A DNA stretch of 64,000 nucleotides from contig OX485804.1 in the NCBI GenBank assembly GCA_950295325.1, positions 26,662,001-26,726,000 of the forward strand, written 5' to 3'. The DNA is from Polytrichum commune (lineage: Eukaryota > Streptophyta > Polytrichopsida > Polytrichales > Polytrichaceae). This document shows positions 45,040 to 54,627 of the stretch, piece after piece. The notes beneath the pieces are model-generated. The model did not search any database. It was given only the letters and a program-made list of their open reading frames with translations, and was not told the origin of the DNA. A program made the position numbers and the translations under genes. Within the stretch, counting starts at the first letter, position 1. Every line of letters begins with the position of its first letter.

Positions 45040-45790
45040 GCTTGTATGTCAAAATACTTTTAGGACACATTGTCCATGTAGACCTTTGCTTTGTGCGACC
45101 CCATATAATGTCGCCACATCTTCAAGCAATGCACTACGGCAAAGAAGTTCTTTGTCATGAGTTGGTTGTCTTCTTTGACAACCATCGAGCTTTATGCTCC
45201 CATATGCAATGGCCATCCATCTTACACATAATCCACCATTGGCAAAGGCACTCACCCCCGTATGCACCTCGAAAGGTTTGTCAAGCTCCGCGAACTTAAG
45301 CACGGGCGGCGAAGAGAACTTGGTGTTAAGCTCCCCAAAGACTCGTGACAAACATCATCCCACTCTTGGGATAGCCATTTCTTCCACAAGTCGCACAAGG
45401 TGGGACAACCATCGAGCTTCATGCTCTCATATGCCATGGCCATCCATCTTGCCTCAACATCCGCCAATGATAAAGTCACTCGCCCCCGTATGCACCTCAA
45501 AAGGTTTGTCAAACTCCGCGAACTTGAGCACGGGCGGCGAAGAGAACTTGCTCTTAAGCTTCTCAAAGACTTGGTGGCACGGCTCATCCCACTTTTGGGA
45601 TAGCCATTTCTTTCACAAGTCGCACAAGGTTTGACAACCATTAAGCTTAATGCTCCCATATGCAATGGGCATCCATCTTGGATCAACATCCGCCAATGGT
45701 AAAGTTACTCGCCCCCGTATGCACCTCAAAAGGTTTGTCAAATTTCGCAAACTTGAGCACGGGCGGCGAAGAGAACTTGCTCTGATACCA
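45040..45790 (-). pseudogene. Tandemly amplified RNase H fragment
   Basis: Three units of about 228 bp encode overlapping versions of an RNase H-like start (SSPPVLKFAELDKPFEVHTG) and following residues. Landmarks CCCCCGTATGCACCTC fall at 45254, 45482 and 45711. The last unit ends only a few bases from the primer-binding site, in the place where gag would normally begin. This marks an interior deletion followed by local amplification. Confidence 0.82.
45778..45790 (-). promoter_or_regulatory. Primer-binding site, tRNA-iMet type
   Basis: TGGTATCAGAGCA on the minus strand, two bases from the 5' LTR end. It matches the standard plant initiator-methionine tRNA primer site and fixes the element's orientation. 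Confidence 0.93.
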
Positions 45791-45792
45791 CG

Positions 45793-46764
45793 TGTCGCAA
45801 CCCTTGCTAGCCCCCCTTTGACCATCTTGCCAATTTTCAATTCTAGCAAAGGTTACGAGTCGCTAACCATTCGCATTCCGCCATGCTAATGGTTAGCTCC
45901 TCCTACCCCGGACCTTATAATTCATAGGAGGGAACCAACCCTCCTACTTTGCTTTTGGGACTCACCCCTTAATCGGTAACCATTCCTTAGATGTGGACTT
46001 CCATCCATGGAAGCCCAATCCTATGTTGATCATTGCATTGCCGGAGCAACACTACAACAACCCGAACCATACTAGGCAACTATGGCCTCACAATGGGCCA
46101 ATGCCCATGGACGCCTTGCCGTTTGGCCTCGGGTGGGTGAGGCCACACCACCTCACCCATATAAGCCTCTAGGACTCTACGCGGGGCCCCTACCCCACCG
46201 TCAACCAACTTCTTGTCTCTACCAAGAGTTGGGGCCAAGTGGACATTTTCCCTTAGCCGCTGGGCCTAGAAGCCCCCACAGCTTCAGACCATCATAACTT
46301 CCTTGTATGATGTCTGATGCTAACACTTGACCACTCCATCTTCATCTACGCTTCACGTAGATGCCGATGGACTCCTCACTTGCCCCATTCGGGCAAGTGG
46401 TGAGGAAGTTATGCCTGTTTGAACCTTGGCAGTCCCGGGAATCACTCCCAGGCACTGCTGTACCAGGGCGCTGTCCCGGGACAGCGCCCCACTCAAATGG
46501 CCATAACTCCTAGCTCACACCTCCGATTGAGGTGTTCTTGAGCATTCTAGAATCACCACGCCATGAGCTACGCATAGCTCATGGCCTTACCCTAGTGCCT
46601 CCTAGTCTCCGTGGGTGGGAGGCGTTCCCAACGCCCGGGGCCCTCACCCACACTAGGATCACTTGGGCCCTCTCACCAACGGCGCCACAAGTCCCGGGTG
46701 TCACTCCGGGGTCCCCCTTGTGCCCATGGTGTTTCGGGCACTCCTCATGGAGAGGTGCGCGACA
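45793..46764 (-). repeat. 5' LTR of the 41.6-46.8 kb element
   Basis: Same length and, as far as I can read, same sequence as 41583-42554, implying a very recent insertion. It interrupts the long ORF of the host element. Confidence 0.93.
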
Positions 46765-46769
46765 ATGTG

Positions 46770-47321
46770 GGGGATGGATTTTTCTACATATTCTTGAATT
46801 AATCTACCCCAATTTACAGACCGGGCTCCAGACATGGCCCCGAATAGAGTGTTGGCCATGGTGATGCTGAGCCGCTTGGGCTTTTCCGGACTAAGGATGG
46901 GGAGAATAAACTCTATAACCCTCCTCTCCCTAGGGTTTTGGCAATTCCCGGGATGGAATCCGTCCTTAAGATCCGGGTCCGTCCTAAATTTTCCTACGTA
47001 GTAACTATCCCTGCGGTTAGCCCAGCCTTCGCCCTTTCCCTTCGGAAATCCGTAGACTCCAGCCCACACCTCCGGTGCCCACTTCTCAGGTTCCTGCCTC
47101 ATCGTCCGGAGCCATTGATTCCCTCTCTCAAATAAGAACTCTCGCAATGTGGTCTCCGCCCGAAGATTCCAGGGTTTGGCGTGCAATCCCTCGCACCCCA
47201 TCCGACTAAGGTCCTCGATGAGCCCCTTGAGCTCAGAATCTCTCTTCGGGATGGCTGGCGACACCGGTTTCACGGGAATCGGAACCTGTTCTCTCTCATC
47301 TTCCTCTCGTGCCTCCGGCAT
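46770..47321 (-). pseudogene. Element ORF, N-terminal part (interrupted)
   Basis: Start of the long ORF of the 4.5-kb element. The first ATG in frame is at 47321 (MPEAREEDE); an in-frame TTG at 47339 is less likely. It encodes a charged lead, then LKGLIEDLSRMGCEGLHAKP, LREFLFERGNQWLRTM, EVWAGVYGFPKGKGEG, FILPILSPEKPKRLSITMAN, TLFGAMSGARSVNWGRLIQE and YVEKSIPHI, where the LTR element cuts in. With the part at 40035-41577 the uninterrupted protein would be about 700 residues. I recognise no catalytic motif. Confidence 0.72.
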
Positions 47322-47804
47322 TTCGCTCCGCACCCTCAATCCTCTCCCAATCCCCGGCTTCTTCCCTTCGGAGTTCTACTTGCAAATTCCTAAGGAGTCC
47401 CAGCAATCCAACTGCTGTTGACTCGAAAAACACCTCACCACTCGTTCTCTCGACAATGCCGCTCACGCAAATGGCGTGGAGAGGGAGAGAAATTCCTTTA
47501 AGTACCCTCTCCTTCTTCCTCTAACGGGCTTGGGTCCTCAACCGTTTCCGTTGTAACCGCTCTGAGTCCGTTACAACCGTCCAGGTTCCGGTGTAATCGT
47601 CTTCCGGTATAACTGCCATCGGTTATAACCGCCTTCCGGTCCGGACACCCCGGACCGGACCGTTTAAAAACGGTCTCCCTGGACTAAGTTCCGGTCCGGC
47701 CAAAGTGTCCGTTCTTACCATTTTAACGCGTAAGGCGGATGCTGAAAACCTTATTCCCTAAAACAATTATCCTCCCCTAGGAAACCCTACTTTGAGACCA
47801 ATAC

Positions 47805-48777
47805 TGTCGCAACCCTTGCTAGCCCCCCTTGACAATCTTGTCGATTTTCAATTCTAGCAAAGATTACGAGTGCTCACCATTCGCATTCCGCCATGCTAAT
47901 GGTTAGCTCCTCCTACCCCGGACCTTATAGTTCATAGGAGGGAACCAACCCTCCTACTTTGCTTTCGGGACTCACCCCTTAATCAGTAACCCATTCCTAG
48001 ATATGGACTTTCGTCCATGGAAGTCCAATCCCATGTTGATCATCGCGTTGTCGGAGCAACACTACAACAACCCGAACCATACTAGGCAACTATGGCCTCA
48101 CAATGGGCCAAAGCCCATGGAGGCCGTGCCGTTCGGCCTCGGGTGGGTGAGGCCACACCACCTCACCCATATAAGCCTCTAGGACTTCACGCGGGGCCCC
48201 TACCCCACCGTCAACCAACCTCTTGTCTCTCTACCAAGAGTTGGGGCCAAGTGGACATTTTCCTTTAGCTGCTGGGCCTAGAACCCCCTAGCAGCTTCAG
48301 ACCATCATAACTTCCTTGTATGATGTCTGATCATAACAACCAACCACTCCATCTTCATCTACGCTTCACGTAGATGCCGATGGACTCCTCACTTGCCCCA
48401 TTCGGACAAGTATTGAGGACGTTATGCCTGTTTGAACCTTGGCAGTCCCGGGAATCACTCCCAGGCACTGCTGTAACAGGGCGCTGTCCCGGGACAGCGC
48501 CCCACTCAAATGGCCATAACTCCTAGCTCACACCTCCCATTGAGGTGTTCTTGAGCTTTCTAGAATCAACACGCCATGAGCTACGCATAACTCATGGCCT
48601 TACCCTTGTGCCTCCTAGTCTTCGTGGGTGGGAGGCGTTCCCAACGCCCGGGGCCCTCACCCACACTAGGATCACTTGGGCCCTCTCACCAACGGCGCCA
48701 CAAGTCCCGGGTGTCACTCCGGGGTCCCCCTTGTGCCCATGGTGTTTCGGGCACTCCTCATGGAGAGGTGCGCGACA
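47805..48777 (-). mobile_element. Solo LTR, 973 bp, target duplication AATAC
   Basis: Same family and same orientation as the 41.6-46.8 kb element but diverged by small changes. AATAC lies at both borders (47800-47804 and 48778-48782). It sits in the promoter-side region of the 4.5-kb element's ORF. A solo LTR arises by recombination between the two LTRs of a former full copy. Confidence 0.95.
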
Positions 48778-48858
48778 AATACCAAGGTAGTATCCGGATA
48801 TTAATCCGTCTAGGAAGCCAATCCGGACTTCCGTGGATTTTTGGGCTCCCACAGAGCA

Positions 48859-49691
48859 TGCCCTCCTACCTCCTCTAAAAGGAGAGTGATGAATGGTAAA
48901 GGAAAATGATCCTTTTGTGTGCAAGCATTTAGTTTCCTATAAACCACACACACCCTCAACTTCCCATTTTTTTTCTTCACCAAGACCATCAGAGAGACCC
49001 AATCCGTAATTTCCACCGGCTTAATAAACCCGGCCTTCAACAATCTCTCTAATTCCGCCTTAAGCAACAATTGTAATTGTGGGTTCATCCTTCTCTCCTT
49101 TTGCCTAATTGGCCTAGCACCCGGAATCAAAGGAATGCGATGCTCCACCATCTCTCTAGGAATCCCTTTGAGCTCATCATACGACCAAGCAAAGGTGTCA
49201 CTAAATTCATTCACCAACTCAGTATATTCCTTAACCTCCTTCTCGTTCAACTTAGACCCCATCTTCATTTGTCTAACTTTCTCATTCTTTGTTGTCACAT
49301 CCACATATTTCCAATCCGCTTCAAACACATGAGTTTGTTCATCCTTGTTCCTATACCAATCCTGTGGAACCTTAGGATAATCCTTGACATCCTGTCCAAC
49401 CATTATCCCTGTAGATGTAGTCTTGAAGTGCAGTGACTCCTCCAACTTCTCAGCTTCCATAATAGCCTCCTCACCCTGAGTCTCATCCACGTGTACTAAA
49501 CTAACGTCACTCTCCTCCATGCTATCTACCCAAGGTGTTAGTCCCCCTAAAATCCACTTTTCCTCGGTGAGTACCTCACATGGTTCCAACAAAGAATATT
49601 TTTCTCCCCTAGAACTAATAACCTCATCGTTCAAATATACATGGTGAGACGTCACCATTACATCAAATTCCGACTCGGGATAATTTCTCAA
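48859..49691 (-). pseudogene. Ty3/gypsy RT, N-terminal part and linker
   Basis: Contains the linker EFSDTFAWSYDELKGIPREM, the RT entry motif VEHRIPLIPGARPIRQKERR, then WVSLMVLVKKKNGKLRVCV and DHFPLPFITLLLEEVGG, where the 4.5-kb element interrupts it. The remaining RT lies at 37356-38169. The order and family are those of plant Ty3/gypsy pol. Confidence 0.92.
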
Positions 49692-49961
49692 CCACTGTGC
49701 ATACTCCCCATCATCCCCATAATTATAGAAACTATGACCTAAACCACCCGATCATGAATCTATGACCTTATCATGACCACCCGGGTAGACCACTCCTACC
49801 AATGCCTCAAGATCCCCGTCGTCCCCCTTATCATCAATTTCATCATCCGAGGATGAAGAGATCTTCTTTCTTACCCAACCACTTAATGACCCTATTATCC
49901 TTAGGACCATAAGTAATGGAAGGCTTGGCTCTTCCCCATTCTACAATAGCCTCCGACATTC

Positions 49962-50237
49962 TTAACCATGGCTACCTAACAAAATTGGGAAGGTATCTTT
50001 GTTGGAGTACATCTTGATGACATGAAAAGTGACCACATACTCTTCCCCTCCGGTGCTAATCCTACAATCCTTAATCATTCTCAAAGGCACAGCCGGGGTT
50101 TGATTCGTCATGTTGATGATGAAAGGTGACGGACCCGTAAGACTAAAACCCAACCTCTTCATGGTGTGTTCCGGCAAGATGTTTAGACCACTACCACCAT
50201 CCACTAACACATTCGGAACCACCTTGTCCACCACCAT
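49962..50237 (-). pseudogene. Retroelement aspartic protease
   Basis: Active-site region NVLVDGGSGLNILPEHTMKR has the D-G-G form of the retropepsin triad seen in many plant Ty3 elements, followed by the expected hydrophobic strands (ISTGGEEYVVTFHV) and DTFPILLGSHG. A solo LTR lies just upstream at 50289-51232, separating it from gag. Confidence 0.85.
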
Positions 50238-50288
50238 AACCTCAATTTCAATTTCCTTGACATCACGCCCTCCTCCTTGCCATTGAAC

Positions 50289-51232
50289 TGTCGCAACCCT
50301 TGCTAGTTTTCCTTCACTTAGCTTGACCGCCTTTCCAACCTAGCAAGTGCCACGAGCGCTAACCTGCACATCCCACGCACATGCATGGTTAGCTCCCAAA
50401 ACCGCGGACCTTCAAGCTCATGGCTAGGTCACCAAACCCTCCTACACATGCATTCGGGACTCTCCCCTTAGTAGGTAGCCAATGGCTAAGGTGGACTTCC
50501 ATCCATGGAAGTCCACTCTTGAGTTGATCATCGTGTTGCCAAAACAACACTACAACTACCCGGAGCACATTGCCAAGTATGCTCCGGGGGGGTCGGTCGG
50601 CTAAGCCGCCTCACCCATATAAGCCTCTAGGACTTTGGGCGGGGCCCCTACCCCACCATCAAGTATCCTTTTGTCTCTCTACAAGGGTTGGGGCCAAGTG
50701 GACATTTTCCCTTAGCCGCTGGGGCTAGAACCCCCCCCCCCCCAGCAGCTTCAGACCACAATAACTTCTACATATGATGTCTGATGCCCTCAAGCGACCA
50801 CTCTATCGTCACCTACTCTTTGCATAGATGCCGATGGACTCCTCACTTGCCTCATTCGAGCAAGTATTGAGGAAGTTATGGCCCTTCAAACCTTGGCAGT
50901 CCCGGGCACCACTCCCAGGTCACTGCTGTCCCAGGGTGCTGTCCCGGGACAGCGCCCCACTCAAATGGCCATATCTCCTAGCTAGCACCTCCGATTGAGG
51001 TGTTCCTTAGCTTTCTAGAATCAACACGCCATGAGCTACGCATAACTCATGGCCTTACCCTTGTGCCTCCTAGTCTTCGTGGGTGGGAGGCGTTCCCAAC
51101 GCCCGGGGCCCTCACCCACACTAGGATCACTTGGGCCCTCTCACCAATGGCGCCACAAGTCCCGGGTGTCACTCCGGGGTCCCCCTTGTGCCCATGGTGT
51201 TGCGGGCACTCCTCATGGAGAGGTGCGCGACA
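50289..51232 (-). mobile_element. Solo LTR, 944 bp, target duplication TGAAC
   Basis: Most diverged copy of the same LTR family, with TGAAC at both borders (50284-50288 and 51233-51237). It keeps the hairpin run; the 24-bp palindrome has one change. A 13-C run lies at about 50729-50741. It interrupts the Ty3 element between gag and protease. Confidence 0.93.
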
Positions 51233-51375
51233 TGAACTCTAGCGGCTACCCTAATCTTGACCTTCCGAGTCCTCCTATTCACCGGCATTCCTTCTTTGAG
51301 AGTCTTACGAGCCATAGGTGATATCTCCAACAATTGTCCAAAGGTAATGTCGGCCTTAAGTGAGCTAAGGTCGGC

Positions 51376-51873
51376 CTATAAATCATAGCTACTTGACTTC
51401 TTCGCCTTCACATTACCGACACCATCAAATTCATCCAAGGGAATTCCGGGTGTTTCCCATTCTCCCATCTCACTACCTTCTAAATCATGAATGACATTAG
51501 GCCTTTCCCTCTCTTGGAGAATTACATTCTCCCTCTCTAATGCCTCAGTGGCTCTCCTAGCTGTCCTAGCTGCCTTCTCTAAATCTAACAATTCAGGAGC
51601 CTCTCCCGAAGAATCCTCCTCCTGTGGCTCCACGTCTTCGTGTCGATGAAGACTTCTTCTCATAGCTCTAGTGGTAACCGCCAATGCCGGCGCTTCATGA
51701 ATAACCTCATTATCTAAACTCCTCAACTCATAGGTGATGGCATTGGTATGTAGAGGCCATTGACTTTGTTCTACGCCAAGAGTCATTTGGAAAGAAATAG
51801 ACTCATCATGATGTGGCTCCATTACACCCTTTGTGAACCTGACATCCTGAGAATTTGACGGGCCCAGATCCAT
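51376..51873 (-). pseudogene. Retroelement spacer frame between gag and protease
   Basis: An acidic 165-residue frame (ALAVTTRAMRRSLHRHEDVE, then PQEEDSSGEAPELLDL) with no recognised domain. The VTTRAMRR phrase is common just upstream of protease in plant Ty3 gag-pol polyproteins. Confidence 0.6.
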
Positions 51874-52043
51874 GGGCGGAATTTGTCTCCGATTGTTGAA
51901 ATTTTGTGGTGCCCCTTGCCTATTCTGAATCGGAATATATATCCATTTGTCGTTTGCAATCCCGACGGAGGATTAAATGTTTGTCTCGCATTCCCATGGT
52001 CATAGTACAAATTCGGTGGTCTAAGATCATTCGGTGGTCCACC

Positions 52044-52837
52044 TTATGGCCTCGCTTCCCTTATGTTGTCCCTAGCTTGTTGTTGTGGATTGGCTACCGG
52101 GTAAGGTATACTTATAATTTTATCCGGTTGACGACACTCGTCCGAAGGATGATTTCCCCCACAATTGCTACAATCATAACCTTGTCCTTCGGACCAACAT
52201 TGGCCTTGTGCATGCCATCTTCCACAAAACGGATGGAACTCCTTCTTCTCCATGTTTTAACCACCCTGACCTATAGGAAGAGGTCCTCTATTGTTACCCT
52301 GTCCATACAAAATTTGTCCTTGACCTCTTTGGTTTGTGGGGGAGGACCACCGTTCATTCTTTGATCCCGGTTTTGTCCATTCCTACAAAATTGACGAGTG
52401 TGAACCGGTTGGCCACACTGAACACACCACAATCCCGAGGCATGCCTACCCGACTCAACTTGAGGAGGAGGACCAAATTGTTGACTCCTAATCATCAATG
52501 ATATATGATCCGTAAGACTTTGCATTTGCTTGATCATGGCCTCTTGGAATCCCAACTGACTAGTTCCTAATCTCTTTTTCACTTCCCCTAAGTGAGGGTC
52601 TATTATAGGAGCCGGTAATGCTAAAAGTGGTGCCGGTTCCTTAACCGCCAACGGACGTGGACCCGCGTCAATGAAAGCGTAAGGAGCTTGATTCCCATAC
52701 TTACCTTGCTCTGTTTCTACCATTCTTGGGCGAATAAGGATGAATTGAGGGATTAACTCATCCTCCCTTCTCCACAATCTCTCGTGATCCCTATCCAAAT
52801 TCTCCATCTCCCTAGCCGCTACTTTGGCATCCGCCAA
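52044..52837 (-). pseudogene. Retroelement gag C-terminus with zinc knuckles
   Basis: Two CCHC-like knuckles are seen: CVQCGQPVHTRQFC (52837-52271 frame) and CSNCGGNHPSDEC (52253-52044 frame). The frames are separated by a stop. The N-terminal piece (VAAREMENLDRDHERLWRRE) is the usual alpha-helical end of gag. Probably nucleocapsid function in the ancestral element. Confidence 0.83.
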
Positions 52838-53122
52838 CGTCTAAGGACTCCTCTCAAGAATACATCTAATTGTTCCCGACTTAAAAAAATCTTGAATGAA
52901 GAATTATTTTAGTGTGTCATCATTGAGCATGGTGCCCACAAACCGTGTACACACTAAATCAAACCTCCTAATGTAAGCCGAAATCTCCTCTTCCCTAATT
53001 TGCTTCAATGAAGCCAATGCCCTCAAAGCCGTGTTTTGACCAACCTTTGGTTTAAATTCATTGAAAAACTCCCTTTGCAATTGCTCCCAGTTTCGAAAAT
53101 GTCCCTGGGCATGGTCTCTATA

Positions 53123-53698
53123 CTACTCATAGGCCTCACCCTCTAAGGTGGTCGGGAACCAAACCAACCAATACCCCTGATTAGTCACAAGAGAACTAGC
53201 CAACCTTTCTATATACCTCTCCATATGCCTAGATGAATCCTCATCCTTAGTTCCATAAAACTTAGGGAGGTGGGATGGCATGTCCACCGCCGCTAAGTTT
53301 TGTGGAACCACAATTGGTAAACCTCTCGGTTTAACCAATGGATCAATGGGGTCCTCCTCCGGTATGGGCCCATCTTCATCCCCTCCCCTTGCCATGTTGA
53401 CTGGTGAATCTCCTCCTATGTTCTTATCAATTCCTATTGAATTGTCTTCCCTAGGTGTATCGGTTTCTGATGGCGTCTCGACGCCCAACCTAGAGAAAAT
53501 ATCCTCGTCCTCCATCTGAGCCTCTTCCTCTATTATTCCTAACACTGGACTAACACTAGACTTCACATTCAAGCAATTTTCTAATCTAACTACAACTTCC
53601 TCCACAACCTCAGTAATTCTAGATGATCTCTTTCTACGTGTAAGTTTATCTACTCCTAACTCCAACTTCGGTTTTTGGGATCGAGTCTTACCTTGCAT
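53123..53698 (-). pseudogene. Retroelement gag N-terminus, ends at a stop
   Basis: Acidic N-terminal region, then the capsid start LPKFYGTKDEDSSRHMERYI and WFPTTLEGEAYE followed by TAG where gag of related elements has tryptophan (WY). Gag-like sequence continues beyond the stop (YRDHAQGHFRNWEQLQREF) down to about 52.84 kb, so one base change appears to have closed the frame. Confidence 0.85.
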
Positions 53699-53760
53699 TC
53701 CCCAATGAATCGATCAACCCTCACTTGACCACACATACCCCTCACTACCTTCACTCGTTA

Positions 53761-54627
53761 ATGTTTTCACTTTCCTTGAGGTGGTTTAAAATTGAGGAGG
53801 TGAGGAAGAAAACCTGCAAGCCCACTTAAATGAAAAATCCCAAACATGGGATCGGCATGTTCATGTCAATTTTTGGTTGGGCTAGAGCATCACCTCTAAA
53901 ATCCTTCCTCCAACGGACACTCACCACAATACCAATTGTGAGGGGCTGACCGTCGCCGTGCACTATGCTAAGGACCGAGGCTTCACCCTCTTGTCCCCGC
54001 ACAATAACACAACAAGGGAATTACCCTCTTGTCCCGGCACAATAACACAACTAGGGAATTACCCTCTCCAATGGATAACGACAAAAACAGTTACAAAAAT
54101 CATTCCTTAATTAATTTAATGAAGGGAAAAACTATTTAGTGAGCGATGAGCGGTGAGCGGTGAGCGGTAACTTTTCTGTAATTTTGGAAATTGCTATCAA
54201 CTGAATCATATTCTATGACCACAGTTTTGATAGTTGTTTTGAATATAATACAAAATTTATGGAAAAAATCATGCCTATATCCGTGGTTCAGGTTTAGGGG
54301 TTAATTTTAGAATGCGAAGGTGTAATTATTATAATACAAAATAAGTAGTGCAATTTTTTAATTCTTCCGTTCTTCTTCCATTCTATTTTAAAAAAAAATT
54401 ATTCTTCCATTCTTCTTCCGTTATTTATTTGTTTAGGATTTATTCTTCCATTCTTCTTCCAATCTATCTTCTTATTTTCTGTAATTCTTAAAAATGTATT
54501 GATATTTTATATTTTTCATCTTTAATTTTTTGGTTTAGTTATTCCCGTTATACCCGCACTAAAAGGACACTGAACAATCAAATGCAAAAATATATTATTT
54601 TGTAAGCAATAAGACACAAAATTCTAG
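53761..54627. other. Spacer between retroelement and broken gene
   Basis: No gene is seen. The left part may be a decayed 5' end of the Ty3 element, with a short direct repeat at 53995-54065. From about 54110 it is strongly A+T-rich, with a GAGCGGT triplet repeat (54140-54170) and several TTCTTCCATTC-like units (54360-54470). Confidence 0.55.

Larger units (their letters stand above)
41583..46764 (-). mobile_element. LTR retroelement (Ty3 chromovirus-like), non-autonomous
   Basis: 5182 bp with two 972-bp LTRs (41583-42554 and 45793-46764) that look identical on reading. The TG...CA ends are flanked by ATGTG on each side (41578-41582 and 46765-46769). Coding orientation is minus, so the 5' LTR is at the right. 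The primer site TGGTATCAGAGCA lies two bases from it, and a G-rich polypurine tract (42555-42567) adjoins the other LTR. The interior is only about 3.2 kb and keeps decayed integrase and RNase H pieces; I see no gag, protease or full RT. Identical LTRs with a dead interior imply recent mobilisation in trans. Confidence 0.93.
38170..48853 (-). mobile_element. Unclassified TG...CA element with one long ORF (net 4.5 kb)
   Basis: The element starts TGTGGGAGC and ends GCTCCCACA, a perfect 9-bp inverted pair, and is flanked by GAGCA on both sides (38165-38169 and 48854-48858). Removing two later insertions (5182 and 973 bp plus their duplications) leaves about 4.5 kb. It is studded with the palindrome TCCGGA, unlike its neighbours. 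A single long ORF on the minus strand fills the middle; both ends look non-coding. TG...CA ends with a 5-bp duplication point to an LTR-type integrase, but I find no second copy of either end inside. It may therefore be a giant solo LTR with an ORF, or a non-autonomous retroelement derivative. Confidence 0.75.
48859..53760 (-). mobile_element. Split, decayed Ty3/gypsy element, 5' part
   Basis: Minus-strand order from right to left is gag (53698-53123 and on), two zinc knuckles (about 52.4 and 52.2 kb), a spacer frame, protease (50237-49962), a linker and the start of RT (49691-48859). The RT then continues at 38169. Several frames are broken by stops. The right border and 5' LTR are not clear; direct repeats of ATAACACAAC-AGGGAATTACCCTC at 53995-54065 may be LTR remnants. 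Confidence 0.85.

Noticed and set aside
38170-48853. Reading the 4.5-kb element as a classical DNA transposon
   Set aside because: Perfect 9-bp inverted ends would allow it, but TG...CA termini and a 5-bp duplication fit retroelement integrase better, and no transposase motif is visible.
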